Shown one piece after another: positions 55,582-64,000 of a stretch of DNA of 64,000 nt (the first letter of the stretch is position 1; every line of letters begins with the position of its first letter). This DNA is from Lichenicoccus sp965277665. GTDB taxonomy: Bacteria > Pseudomonadota > Alphaproteobacteria > Acetobacterales > Acetobacteraceae. The position numbers and the translations under genes are program-made. The stretch is from the NCBI RefSeq assembly GCF_965277665.1, contig NZ_OZ255835.1, forward strand, positions 1,364,001 to 1,428,000. Direction: 5' to 3'. Below the pieces are notes generated by a model. That model ran no database searches. It saw only the letters and a program-made list of their open reading frames with translations, and was not told the origin of the DNA.

Positions 55582-56655
55582 GTGCAGTCACTGAAATCCG
55601 ATGCACTTGAGCCCACACGTGCCGATCTCGCCGCCCTGTCGACCGGCCAACGCATCAGCAAGCTGCTGCCCGTCTATGGCCTGCCGATCCTCGCCGTGGC
55701 GCTGATCGCGCTGTTCTCGGCACTGTTCCCGGACTCTTTCCCGACGCTGATGAATTTCAGTGTGCTGATCGACAACAAGGCGGTGATCGCGCTCCTGGCG
55801 CTGGCAGTGCTCTGCCCGATGATCACCGGCAAGATTGACCTCACCATCGGCTACGCCATCGTGCTCTGGCACATCCTGGCGATCAGCCTCCAGGTTCGGT
55901 TCGGACTGCCCTGGTATCTGTCAGCGATGATCGTGGTTCTCCTGGGAACGGCGCTTGGGCTGGTGAACGGCCTGCTGGTCGAAATCGCAATGATCGATTC
56001 CTTCATTGCGACGCTCGGCATGGGAACCGTGCTTTACGCCTTGGCCCTCTGGCACACCGGCGGCCGGCAGGTGGTCGGCGAACTTCCCGATGCCTTCACC
56101 GCAATCGACACCCTGTCGGTCGGACCGATACCGATCACCGCCTTCTATGTGCTCGGCGTGGGCATCCTGCAGTGGCTCGTCTTCGAGCACACGCCTGCCG
56201 GGCGCGCGATGTATGCCATCGGTGCCAGCCCGCGCGCGGCTCTGCTGAACGGTATTCCGGTCCGGCGCACCGTGATCCTGGCGTTCGTTGCCTCCGGCAC
56301 CCTGACCGCAATCACCGGGGTCATACTCGCGGCGAAGCTGCAGATTGGCCAGGCCAGCGTCGGGCTCGACTATTTGCTGCCTGCCCTGGTCGGGGTTTTT
56401 CTCGGCTCGACCACCATAAAGCCGGGACGCGTCAATGTGTGGGGAACCATCGTCGCCGTCATCGTACTTGCGGTTGGCATCTCGGGGATCCAGCAGTTCG
56501 GCGGCGATTTCTACATCGAGCCGCTGTTCAACGGCGCCACCCTGCTCGTCTCCATTGCCATCGCCGGCTACAGCCAGCGCCGCCGCCGGGTCGTCAGGCC
56601 AAAAACTGCGAGTGTTGAAGCCAGCACAGTCAACGCCGTCATCCAACCAAATTGA
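55582..56655 (+). CDS. ABC transporter permease (RbsC family)
   Basis: A 357-residue membrane protein with eight to ten hydrophobic segments (GLPILAVALIALFSALF, AVIALLALAVLCPMITG, WYLSAMIVVLLGTALGLVNGLL). GKIDLTIGYAIVLWH replaces the usual GGIDLSVG motif, and TLGMGTVLYALALW is typical. The GTG at 55582 has GGAGG seven bases upstream. It forms the channel with the preceding ATPase and the following binding protein. Confidence 0.92.
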   Translation: MQSLKSDALEPTRADLAALSTGQRISKLLPVYGLPILAVALIALFSALFPDSFPTLMNFSVLIDNKAVIALLALAVLCPMITGKIDLTIGYAIVLWHILAISLQVRFGLPWYLSAMIVVLLGTALGLVNGLLVEIAMIDSFIATLGMGTVLYALALWHTGGRQVVGELPDAFTAIDTLSVGPIPITAFYVLGVGILQWLVFEHTPAGRAMYAIGASPRAALLNGIPVRRTVILAFVASGTLTAITGVILAAKLQIGQASVGLDYLLPALVGVFLGSTTIKPGRVNVWGTIVAVIVLAVGISGIQQFGGDFYIEPLFNGATLLVSIAIAGYSQRRRRVVRPKTASVEASTVNAVIQPN

Positions 56656-56666
56656 ACGGAGACTTC

Positions 56667-57779
56667 ATGTCGACTAGCATTCGCTTCTTCCTGTTCGGGA
56701 CGGTAGTCGCCGCGCTGGCACCGGCCGGCGCCCCCATGGCAGCAGAACCGCTCGACGTTGCCACGGCGAGATCGATTGTGGAGAAGGCGGCGGCGCCGTC
56801 GGCGCCATGGGATGGCCCGACGACAGGCCCGAAGGCGCTGCCGGGAAAGCGGGTGATCCTGGTCTCCGAGGATCAGCGCAACGGCGGCGCGCTCGGCGTC
56901 AGCGACGGCGTACGCGAGGCGGCAGCAGCAATTGGCTGGAACCTACGCGTCCTGGACGGCGCTGGCTCCATTGCCGGTCGCACGGCAGCGTTCGCGCAGG
57001 CGATCGCGCTGCGGCCCGACGTCATCATTGCCGATAACGACGACGCCAACGAGCAGCATGCGAGTTTCGAAAGAGCTGCCAAGGCGGCCATCGTGGTGAT
57101 CGGCTGGCACTCAACGATCAAGCCCGGCCATGTGCCGGGCGTTGCGCTGTTCACCAACATCTCCACCGATCCGCTCCGGGTGGCACGGGTCGCCGCGGCG
57201 CTTGCGGTGGCCGGTTCAAATGGTGCCGCCCACGTGGTGATCTTTACCGACTCGACCGAGCAGATCTCGGTCCTGAAATCGAACGCGATGGCGGCGAACA
57301 TCCGCGAATACCGGGGCTGCAGCGTCCTGACCACGATCGATACGCCGCTGGCCCAGGTCTCGGAGCGCATCCCGCAGATGACCGCATCGCTGCTCCAGCG
57401 CTACGGCACCAAGTGGAACTACACTCTCGCCATCAATGACGGCTTCTTCGACTTCATGGCGCCGTCGTTCCTGGCCGCTCGCAGAAGCTCCACCCAGGCT
57501 CCGCAGAACATCGCCGGCGGCGACGGCAGCCTGGCGGCGTTCGAGCGGATCCGGGACGGCCGCTACCAGATCGCCACGGTTGCCGAGCCGCTCCACCTCC
57601 AGGGCTGGCAGGCCATCGACGAAGCCAACCGCGCGCTCTCTAAGCAGCCGCTGAGCGGCTACGTCACCCCGCCGCATCTCGTCACGAAGGCCGATATCGG
57701 CTCCGATGGTGGCCCGCAGAACGTCTACGACCCGGGCAACGGCTACCGCGACGTCTACCGGAAGATCTGGGGTAGATAA
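56667..57779 (+). CDS. Periplasmic substrate-binding protein (ribose-type)
   Basis: The 370-residue protein has an N-terminal signal peptide (FFLFGTVVAALAPAGAPMAA) and a periplasmic binding protein type 1 fold: KRVILVSEDQRNGGALGVSDGVREAAAAIGWNLRVLDG, ALRPDVIIADNDDANEQHAS, and the hinge strands VVIFTDSTEQ and YTLAINDGFFDFM. The pattern is of the galactose/ribose-binding group, but the ligand pocket is not typical of sugars. It captures the transported molecule for the ABC importer. Confidence 0.92.
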   Translation: MSTSIRFFLFGTVVAALAPAGAPMAAEPLDVATARSIVEKAAAPSAPWDGPTTGPKALPGKRVILVSEDQRNGGALGVSDGVREAAAAIGWNLRVLDGAGSIAGRTAAFAQAIALRPDVIIADNDDANEQHASFERAAKAAIVVIGWHSTIKPGHVPGVALFTNISTDPLRVARVAAALAVAGSNGAAHVVIFTDSTEQISVLKSNAMAANIREYRGCSVLTTIDTPLAQVSERIPQMTASLLQRYGTKWNYTLAINDGFFDFMAPSFLAARRSSTQAPQNIAGGDGSLAAFERIRDGRYQIATVAEPLHLQGWQAIDEANRALSKQPLSGYVTPPHLVTKADIGSDGGPQNVYDPGNGYRDVYRKIWGR

Positions 57780-57854
57780 TCCGTCCCGGACCTTCATCAA
57801 CACCGGTCGGCCTGATCGCATTGCCTGAGGGCCGTCCGTGAATGGAGAACCTCT

Positions 57855-58559
57855 ATGATCGACTTTTTCTTCTGGACGACACCGAACGGCCAGAAAGTGA
57901 TGATCTGCCTTGAGGAGACGGGGCTGCCGTATCGGCTGAACACCGTCAACATCAGCAAGGGCGAGCAACTTCAGGCCGATTTCCTCGAGATCTCGCCGAA
58001 CAACAAGATCCCGGCGATCCGCGACAATGACTCTGCTGATGGGGCGCCGCTGACGGTGTTCGAGTCCGGCGCCATCCTGTTCTACCTAGCCGAAAAGAGC
58101 GGCACTTTGCTGCCGCTTAAGGCGCGCGGACGCGTGGCCGCCATGGAGTGGGTGTTCTGGCAGGTCGGTGGCCTCGGGCCGATGGCTGGGCAGAACCACC
58201 ACTTCGCCCACTACGCGCCGGAGAAGATCCCCTACGCCATCCAGCGCTACGTCACCGAGACCGGCAGGCTCTACGGTGTCCTCGACAAGCGCCTGGCTGC
58301 GCGCGAGTTCATCCTGGGCGAGTATTCGATTGCCGATATCGCAGCATATCCCTGGGTCTTCGATTATGGCCGCCAGGGCCAGGATCTCGACGATTTCCCC
58401 AACGTGAAGCGCTGGTTCCAGGCGATCTCCGCGCGTCCTGCGGTGCGCCGTGCCAGGGAGCAGGCAGACGCCGTCAATATTGCGCCAAACGTGAACGACC
58501 AGTCGCGTGCTGTCCTGTTCGGCCAGGGGGCCGCACGATCTGCCGCACGCGCGAGCTGA
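57855..58559 (+). CDS. Glutathione S-transferase, Nu class (YfcG/YghU-like)
   Basis: The 234-residue protein has the thioredoxin-like N-domain with FWTTPNGQKVMICLEETGLPY (Nu-class TxNGxK motif), PNNKIPAI and ESGAILFYLAEK for glutathione binding, then an all-helical C-domain (VFWQVGGLGPMAGQNHHF; NVKRWFQAISARPAV). Nu-class enzymes reduce disulfides and conjugate or release glutathione. GGAGA precedes the ATG. It follows the binding-protein gene by 75 bases and leads the enzyme part of the cluster. Confidence 0.92.
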   Translation: MIDFFFWTTPNGQKVMICLEETGLPYRLNTVNISKGEQLQADFLEISPNNKIPAIRDNDSADGAPLTVFESGAILFYLAEKSGTLLPLKARGRVAAMEWVFWQVGGLGPMAGQNHHFAHYAPEKIPYAIQRYVTETGRLYGVLDKRLAAREFILGEYSIADIAAYPWVFDYGRQGQDLDDFPNVKRWFQAISARPAVRRAREQADAVNIAPNVNDQSRAVLFGQGAARSAARAS

Positions 58560-58571
58560 GATGATACCGTC

Positions 58572-60170
58572 GTGACATTCGAGATCGATTTCAACCGTCC
58601 CTACCCCTCCGGGCGCGCGCCGGTACTGGGCCGCAACATCGTGGCAACCTCCCAGCCCATGGCGGCGCAGGCCGGGCTGCGAATGCTCCTCAAGGGCGGC
58701 AACGCCATCGATGCGGCGGTTGCGGCCGCCATGACCCTCACGGTTGTCGAACCCACAGGATGCGGGCTCGGCAGCGACGCCTTCGCCATTGTCTGGGATG
58801 GCCAATCGCTGCACGGCCTCAATGCTTCCGGCCGCTCGCCGGCAGCCTGGAACCCGGGGAGGTTTTCCGGCCACCGGGCAATGCCGGAGCGTGGCTGGGA
58901 TTCCGTCACCGTGCCCGGTGCGGTGTCGGCCTGGGTGGCGCTGGCACGCCGCTTCGGCTCGCTGCCTCTTGATACCCTCGCGGAGCCGGCCATCACCTAT
59001 GCCCGGGAGGGCTTCCAGGTCTCTCCGGCGATCGCGACGCTGTGGCAGCGGGCCGGCACTCTGCTTGGCGAGCAGCCGGGATTTGCAGAATGCTTCCTGC
59101 CCGACGGACGCGCGCCTCGGGCCGGCGAGCGGTTCACCAACCGGCCGCTCGGCGACAGCCTCGAACAGATCGCCTTGTCGGAGGGTGAATCCTTCTATCG
59201 CGGCCAACTGGCCGAGAAGATCGCGGAATTCGCGGCCCGGCACTGCGCCGCGCTGACCACCGAGGATCTCGGCCGGCATGAGATCGACTGGGTCGACACG
59301 ATCTCGACCGCCTATGGTCGCGGCGTTGTCCACGAGTTGCCGCCGAACGGCCAGGGAGTTGCCACCCTGGCGGCACTCGGCATACTCCGGCATGTCGACT
59401 TCACAGGTCGCGCCGTCGATGATCCCGACACCATCCATTTGGCGATCGAGGCCACCAAGCTCGCACTGGCAGACCTGTATCGCCATGTCGCCGATCACGA
59501 CCGGATGGACGTCACGACGACGCAGATGCTCGATCCGGCCTATTTGCAGTCAAGGTCGCGCCTCATCGATCCTGCTTCGGCCGGCGATCCGGGGCACGGC
59601 GCACTCAAACCCGGCGGCACGGTCTATCTCGCCGCCGGCGACGCGCAGGGCCGCATGGTCTCGTTCATCCAGTCGAATTACATGGGCTTCGGTTCCGGCA
59701 TAGTGGTGCCGGGGACCGGGATCAGCCTGCAGAACCGCGGCGCCGCATTCGACCTTGCCCCGGGGCATCCCAACCAGGTTGCCCCAAGTCGACGGCCGTT
59801 CCACACCATCATTCCCGGCTTCGCGATGAACCCGGACGGTACACCGCTGATGGCATTCGGCGTCATGGGTGGTCCGATTCAGGCACAGGGCCACCTGCAG
59901 ATGGCGATGCGGGTCCTCGGCTACGGCCAAAACCCCCAGGCAGCAGCGGATGCACCACGCTGGCGGGTGGTAAAAGGCCGCGCCCTCGCCGTCGAGCCGG
60001 GGCTGGGGGCCGCCGCCATCGAGGCGCTGCGCGCGCGCGGCCACGACATCGTCGTCGAACCTCCAGAAGCGGTGTTCGCATTCGGCGGCGCACAGCTCGT
60101 GCTGCGAACCGAGGAGGGGTTCATCGGCGGCTCCGATCCAAGAAAGGACGGTCAGGCCGTCGCCTTCTGA
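58572..60170 (+). CDS. Gamma-glutamyltranspeptidase-like Ntn-hydrolase, no signal peptide
   Basis: The 532-residue protein has the family fold: NIVATSQPMAAQAGLRMLLKGGNAIDAAVAAAMTL, GSDAFAIVWDG, PGAVSAWVAL, YGRGVVHELPPNGQG and the junction GGTVYLAAGDAQGRMVSFIQS, where the catalytic Thr would become the N-terminus after self-cleavage. It lacks a signal peptide, unlike periplasmic GGT, so it resembles cytoplasmic YwrD-type members. It would remove gamma-glutamyl groups from glutathione, conjugates or related amides. The GTG start at 58572 lies 12 bases after the GST gene. Confidence 0.9.
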   Translation: MTFEIDFNRPYPSGRAPVLGRNIVATSQPMAAQAGLRMLLKGGNAIDAAVAAAMTLTVVEPTGCGLGSDAFAIVWDGQSLHGLNASGRSPAAWNPGRFSGHRAMPERGWDSVTVPGAVSAWVALARRFGSLPLDTLAEPAITYAREGFQVSPAIATLWQRAGTLLGEQPGFAECFLPDGRAPRAGERFTNRPLGDSLEQIALSEGESFYRGQLAEKIAEFAARHCAALTTEDLGRHEIDWVDTISTAYGRGVVHELPPNGQGVATLAALGILRHVDFTGRAVDDPDTIHLAIEATKLALADLYRHVADHDRMDVTTTQMLDPAYLQSRSRLIDPASAGDPGHGALKPGGTVYLAAGDAQGRMVSFIQSNYMGFGSGIVVPGTGISLQNRGAAFDLAPGHPNQVAPSRRPFHTIIPGFAMNPDGTPLMAFGVMGGPIQAQGHLQMAMRVLGYGQNPQAAADAPRWRVVKGRALAVEPGLGAAAIEALRARGHDIVVEPPEAVFAFGGAQLVLRTEEGFIGGSDPRKDGQAVAF

Positions 60171-60213
60171 CCACCACCCCAGCTGTCCCAGGTGACCTTT
60201 TCAGGGAGACTTC

Positions 60214-61473
60214 ATGACTGTCACGGACCTGCCCATCCCGACATACGCGCATAACATGCGGATGATCGGCTTCAGCGATCAGGGGGGTCGTCCCGACGGG
60301 CAGCAGATCATGGTGCATCGTGGCTATGCCTATATCGCGCATGTCTGCTCGCGGGGCTTCAGCATCGTCGACGTCCGCGATCCTACGCATCCGCGGACGG
60401 TCAACTATCTTGAGAACCCGCTCAACACCTGGAGCCTGCACCTGCAGGTGCATGATGACCTGCTCTTGCTGGTGCATGCCCGCGACATGTTCACGCAGCC
60501 GGAAATGGCCGACGAGCGGAACTACTACAAGCCGCGTCCCAACGACTATGCCGGGAACAAGAGCACCCAGGCACGCAACTGGTCTGCCGGCATGGCCGTG
60601 TATGACATCTCCTCGCCGGAAAACCCGAAGCAGATCGGCTTCATGCCGGTTGATGGCCGCGGGCTGCATCGCATCTGGTTTGTGGGCGGTCGCTGGGCCT
60701 ACGCTTCCGCAATGATCGACGGCTTCACCGACTACATCCTGATCACCATCGACATGCAGGACCCGACCCACCCGCGCATCGCCGGCAGGTTCTGGCTGCC
60801 GGGAATGAACCGCGCCGCCGGCGAGGTGACAAACTGGCCGCTGGAACTCGGGCGCTACGGGCTGCACCACGCCGTCATCGATGGCGACACCGCCTATTGC
60901 GCCTGGCGGGATGGCTGCATGGTTGTTGTGGATGTCTCCGACCGAGAGGACCCGCGACAGCTCGTCCACAAGAACTGGGCGCCCCCCTTCGGCGGCGGCA
61001 CGCATAATTGCCTGCCGCTTCCCGACCGTGACCTGCTGGTGGTTCTCGACGAGACCGTGCTTGATAACGCAGAGGACGGCACGAAGCCGATCTGGATGTT
61101 CGACAACCGTGTCCGGAGCAACCCGATCAGCATTGCCACATTTCCGGTACCGGCGGAAGCCGACTACATCAAGGTCGGCGGCCATTTCGGTCCGCACAAC
61201 ATCCACGAAAACCGGCCGGGATCCTTCGTCAGCTCGGAGATGATCTTCGCCACCTACCAGAACGCCGGCGTACGCATCTACGATATCCACGATCAGTATC
61301 GCCCGGTCGAGGTAGGTGCCCTGGTGCCGCCTGCGCCAAAGAAGCTGATGGATCCAAGGCCAAACCGCCCGGTCGTTCTACATTCTGCCGACGTCTTCGT
61401 GGACGCCAACCGCTTGATCTACTGCACGGATTGGAGCGGCGCCGGCTTGCATATCATGGAATATACCGGCTGA
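60214..61473 (+). CDS. LVIVD-repeat beta-propeller protein
   Basis: The 419-residue protein has at least four propeller-type repeats with the pattern G-x-AYIAHxxxGFSIVDVRDPTHPR (also GMAVYDISSPENPKQIG, YILITIDMQDPTHPRIAG, CMVVVDVSDREDPRQL, GVRIYDIHDQYRPVEVG). No signal peptide is seen. Conserved His residues (LHRIWF, LHHAVID, GGGTHNCLP, GHFGPHNIHEN) could bind a metal, giving an enzyme-like site. Function is unknown. It sits between the GGT-like and M24 genes in the same direction. Confidence 0.82.
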   Translation: MTVTDLPIPTYAHNMRMIGFSDQGGRPDGQQIMVHRGYAYIAHVCSRGFSIVDVRDPTHPRTVNYLENPLNTWSLHLQVHDDLLLLVHARDMFTQPEMADERNYYKPRPNDYAGNKSTQARNWSAGMAVYDISSPENPKQIGFMPVDGRGLHRIWFVGGRWAYASAMIDGFTDYILITIDMQDPTHPRIAGRFWLPGMNRAAGEVTNWPLELGRYGLHHAVIDGDTAYCAWRDGCMVVVDVSDREDPRQLVHKNWAPPFGGGTHNCLPLPDRDLLVVLDETVLDNAEDGTKPIWMFDNRVRSNPISIATFPVPAEADYIKVGGHFGPHNIHENRPGSFVSSEMIFATYQNAGVRIYDIHDQYRPVEVGALVPPAPKKLMDPRPNRPVVLHSADVFVDANRLIYCTDWSGAGLHIMEYTG

Positions 61474-61518
61474 TCCGATGCCCGCCCGACCGATAGAGAT
61501 GCTTCGAGGAGACCCGTC

Positions 61519-62697
61519 ATGTTGCCAGATGAAGAGTTCAGGAAGAGCCTGCCGTTCGACTCCGAGCGGCTGGACGCGCTGATGGCGCAGGCGGACATCG
61601 ATGTCCTCCTGGTCACCAGCAAGCACAACATCCAGTACCTGCTCGGTGGATACAGGTTCTTCTTCGCCGACTACTCCGACGCCATCGGCGTCAGCCGCTA
61701 TCTGCCGATCCTTGTCTATCCGCGTGGGCGGCCGCAGCGGGCTTCCTACGTCGGGCAGGCCATGGAGAACTCCGAGGTGGAGAATGGCCGCTTCTGGATG
61801 GAGAAAGTCGACACCACCAGTTGGGGTGCACCCCAGGCGATGCGGATCGCACTGGGCCACTTGCAGGAACTCGGCATCGAGGGGCGGATCGGGATTGAGT
61901 TCTCCTTCATGCCGGCTGACGCGGCCGACATGCTGCGGGCCGCGGTTCCGTCAGGTCAGGTGGTGGAAGGGCATTTCCCGCTGGAACGGCTGCGCGCCGT
62001 CAAGACCGCGCACGAGCTGCACCTCATCGAGCAGGCGTCGGATCGTGTGGTGGATGCGATGCTTGCAACCTTCTCTGCGCTCGCCCCAGGGATGACCAAG
62101 AACGACGTCGTCGGCACCTTGCGCGACCATGAACGCGCTCGAGGGCTCAGTTTCGAGTATTGCCTGATCAGCGCAGGCACCGGTCTCAACCGCGCACCGT
62201 CCGGTCAGGTCCTGCGTGACGGTGACATCCTGACGCTCGACTCCGGCGGCCGCTACGAGGGCTACATCGGCGATCTCTGCCGGATGGGGATCATCGGGAC
62301 ACCGGACGCAGAGCTGGAAGAACTTCTCGCGGAAATCGAGACCATCCAGCAGGTGGCGCGCCAGCCGATCCGTGCAGGTGGCACGGGCGCAGAAATCTTT
62401 GCCCTGGTGGATCCCCTGGTGGAAGCATCACCGAGCCGCGACGTGCTGCATTTCGTGGCACACGGGGTCGGGATCATCGGGCATGAGGCACCGCGCCTCA
62501 GCGGCCGTGGTCCAGTGACGTATGAGGGGTACGACATGGACCTGCCTCTGGAGACGGGAATGGTCCTGTCGGTGGAAACCACGATGAACCACCCGCGTCG
62601 CGGCATGATCAAGCTCGAGGACACCCTGGTGGTAACCCAGACAGGCGTGGTCGCCTACGGTGATCAGGGCCGCGGGTGGAACCGCTCGGCCGCCTGA
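61519..62697 (+). CDS. M24-family metallopeptidase (Xaa-Pro dipeptidase-like)
   Basis: The 392-residue protein has a creatinase N-domain and a C-terminal M24 domain with LTLDSGGRYEGYIGDLCRMG (two Asp), HFVAHGVGIIGHEAP (His), VLSVETTMNHPRRGMIKLEDTLVVT (two Glu). It is a soluble dipeptidase or related C-N hydrolase. In this cluster it could cleave a dipeptide-like product such as the Cys-Gly part of a conjugate; this is inferred from context. GGAG precedes the ATG. Confidence 0.88.
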   Translation: MLPDEEFRKSLPFDSERLDALMAQADIDVLLVTSKHNIQYLLGGYRFFFADYSDAIGVSRYLPILVYPRGRPQRASYVGQAMENSEVENGRFWMEKVDTTSWGAPQAMRIALGHLQELGIEGRIGIEFSFMPADAADMLRAAVPSGQVVEGHFPLERLRAVKTAHELHLIEQASDRVVDAMLATFSALAPGMTKNDVVGTLRDHERARGLSFEYCLISAGTGLNRAPSGQVLRDGDILTLDSGGRYEGYIGDLCRMGIIGTPDAELEELLAEIETIQQVARQPIRAGGTGAEIFALVDPLVEASPSRDVLHFVAHGVGIIGHEAPRLSGRGPVTYEGYDMDLPLETGMVLSVETTMNHPRRGMIKLEDTLVVTQTGVVAYGDQGRGWNRSAA

Positions 62698-62791
62698 CGC
62701 GCACCTGAAAACCACCCAGAGCAACTGAGCTCTGCCGAGACAGACCGGAGCCAACGTCTCCGGCCTCTCCCCCCGATTTGTGGAAATCATC

Positions 62792-63100
62792 ATGATTAAC
62801 GTGATCGCGATTGTCACGACACAGCCCGGTAAGCGAGCGGAGCTTCTCCACGCGATCCATCGTAATCTACTTGCAATACGTGCGGAGGATGGCTGCATCG
62901 AGTTCGGGCCGACGATCGACGCTTCCGGTCCCAGGGACCTGCAGGTGCCGCTCGGAGACGATGTGCTCGTCCTCGTCGAGAAATGGGCGAGCGTCGAAGC
63001 GCTCGAAGCCCATCTGCAAGCGCCGCACATGATCGAATATTTTGCCCGCACTCAAGCCCTGGTGGCGCACGCGGTTGTTCACGTGCTTTCCGCAGCCTAG
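62792..63100 (+). CDS. Antibiotic biosynthesis monooxygenase (ABM)-domain protein
   Basis: The 102-residue protein has the ferredoxin-like ABM fold (VIAIVTTQPGKRAELLHAI, VLVLVEKWASVEALEAHLQAPHMIEYF), as in YgiN and quinol-type cofactor-free monooxygenases. It may oxidise a quinol-like product of the cluster. The ATG at 62792 was chosen (a GTG at 62780 is in frame). Its TAG stop is part of the repeat element that begins at 63097. Confidence 0.85.
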   Translation: MINVIAIVTTQPGKRAELLHAIHRNLLAIRAEDGCIEFGPTIDASGPRDLQVPLGDDVLVLVEKWASVEALEAHLQAPHMIEYFARTQALVAHAVVHVLSAA

Positions 63101-63203
63101 AGCAAGACCGGCCCAAGTTGAGCCGGTAAACTTGCTCTACCAGATTGATCTGGAGACTGATTCACGTCTCAGGCTGGTTCAGCCTGAGACGATCAGGCTC
63201 TAG
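63097..63203 (-). repeat. 107-bp palindromic element, copy 4 (right of the accessory block)
   Basis: The reverse complement of the copy at 50275-50381, with two substitutions (inside the TCTC(T/C)AGATC word and in CTTG(A/G)GCCGG). It lies in inverted orientation 12.7 kb away. The CTAG at its start provides the stop codon of the ABM gene. Confidence 0.9.
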
Positions 63204-63600
63204 GCAGGGCGTAGTGAAACGTATGTTTAATCAAGCCACAATCGGGCTGCCGCCGTGGCAGAGCACTTGGAAGGTTTTTCCTGTCTCCGGAGCCGAGCTG
63301 CTCCTCAGCCTGAGATCACCAACAGCAAGCATCATCAGGTGAGGTGGCATCGCGGGTAAATCGCCGCTTTCTCAGGAGAAATATAGACTTTACAGGGACA
63401 TAAGGAAACTTGCTGGCGGAGGGGATGTCCGCCGCTGCACATTCGTTGTCAGTAACTTACGTAGGGAAGGACAACTCGTCCCCCTCTGCATTCCCCTCAA
63501 ATTGTCTTGGTTGACCGTGAACACGTGCGGAGCACGCCCGGGAACGCCTGAACCATCGCGTGTGTCGAGTGCGCCTTCGTATCTGACAGGCCGCAGCCGG
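63204..63600. other. Lower-GC stretch without recognisable gene
   Basis: The base composition drops visibly (GAGAAATATAGACTTTACAG near 63375) and no conserved protein is found in six frames. It may be foreign or decayed DNA at the right edge of the accessory block. Confidence 0.45.
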
Positions 63601-63936
63601 TCAGGCTGGCTCAGGCGGGCCATCCTGCGCGGAGGCCCAGCAATACGTGATCCGCGTGACGGGCGGCATCTCGGGATCGGCAGCAACCGTCGTGGTCAGT
63701 CTGCTGTGGCAGTAGGGGGCAACGGCGGCAGCGTGCTTCGCTGCTAGGCCAGTGTAAGCCATCTCCGCCAGCTCATCCCCTAAGCGGCGGTAGCGTTGCG
63801 CGATACCCCAGCTCCGGCGCATCGCGTGCAACATGACCGCGACAGGGGTGACGCCGCCATCAACTGCCGCAGCGGCGAGGATGCGGCCGGCCGTGCGACG
63901 CGGGCGTAACTCTTTGGCGCGGGCGGCTTTCGGCAC
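63601..63936 (-). CDS. Hypothetical protein, possibly phage-derived
   Basis: A 111-residue frame starting at a GTG (63936). The basic N-terminus (MPKAARAKELRPRRTAGRIL) is followed by MLHAMRRSWGIAQRYRRLGDELAEMAYTGLAAKHAAAVAPYCHSRL. The motif KHAAAVAPYCHSRL resembles short conserved proteins next to phage packaging genes (AAPYxHPRL). No neighbouring phage gene is inside the window, and there is no strong ribosome-binding site. Confidence 0.45.
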   Translation of the reverse strand: MPKAARAKELRPRRTAGRILAAAAVDGGVTPVAVMLHAMRRSWGIAQRYRRLGDELAEMAYTGLAAKHAAAVAPYCHSRLTTTVAADPEMPPVTRITYCWASAQDGPPEPA

Positions 63937-64000
63937 TCTATTTGCCCTAGAATAAAGGGGGTTCGGCTTCAGTTTCAGGTGAGGGCACGCGCTGGCCAGG

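Noticed and set aside
63204..63600. Several short frames right of the last element, considered as resolvase or integrase fragments
   Set aside because: No catalytic motif could be recognised in any frame.

Overview
This is a high-GC (clearly above 60% by eye) chromosomal window that looks like an alphaproteobacterium, most likely of the Acetobacteraceae. The signs are a TrcR/DUF1013 cell-cycle regulator, paired small DUF465 proteins, an NAD-type isocitrate dehydrogenase, a SbmA/BacA-like transporter and many ATGA-type start/stop overlaps. No rRNA, tRNA, CRISPR array or intact insertion sequence was seen.

Layout. 0-12.1 kb holds an alpha-glucan/trehalose block on the plus strand: GlgE (5' end outside the window), a TreS-maltokinase fusion, GlgB, MalQ and OtsA. 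Together they form the GlgE pathway (trehalose to maltose, to maltose-1-phosphate, to branched alpha-glucan), plus disproportionation and trehalose-6-phosphate synthesis. 12.2-16.1 kb holds Uup (ABC-F), a pterin dehydratase and a SbmA/BacA-like exporter. 16.1-16.9 kb has remains of an IS701-like transposase, followed by a secreted GH32 fructanase. 19.4-23.4 kb holds an acyl-CoA synthetase, a divergent SDR/LysR pair and a CcdAB toxin-antitoxin pair. 23.4-30.7 kb holds a Gfo/Idh oxidoreductase, SecDF, a lipoprotein, MscL, a glycine-rich RTX-like protein and PdxY. 30.8-37.5 kb holds a Spy-like protein, L31, Hsp20, TrcR, two DUF465 proteins, PurE/PurK, RadC and a HAD phosphatase. 37.6-41.5 kb is a three-subunit molybdenum aldehyde oxidoreductase operon. 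41.5-50.0 kb holds a second RadC without JAMM ligands, UvrD/PcrA, PrmA, a GNAT, an APP1-type aminopeptidase P, NAD-isocitrate dehydrogenase and a degenerate EAL protein.

50.3-63.2 kb is the accessory part. It is bracketed by two nearly identical 107-bp palindromic elements in opposite orientation (50275-50381 and 63097-63203). Just inside the left copy lies a run of four broken genes: a TRIC channel, an M20 amidohydrolase, WrbA and a glyoxalase-like protein. Then comes a tidy catabolic cluster: an IclR regulator opposite a sugar-type ABC transporter (ATPase, permease, binding protein), a Nu-class glutathione S-transferase, a gamma-glutamyltranspeptidase-like enzyme without signal peptide, an LVIVD beta-propeller protein, an M24 peptidase and a small ABM-family monooxygenase. 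The most interesting hypothesis is that this cluster imports a small molecule and processes it through a cytoplasmic glutathione-conjugate (mercapturate-like) route.

A second theme is repeats. Besides the 107-bp pair there are related CTAGAGC-ended hairpin elements at 31357 and 33369, and several short tandem duplications at or near gene boundaries. The clearest is a four-fold 30-bp repeat at the 5' end of purK.
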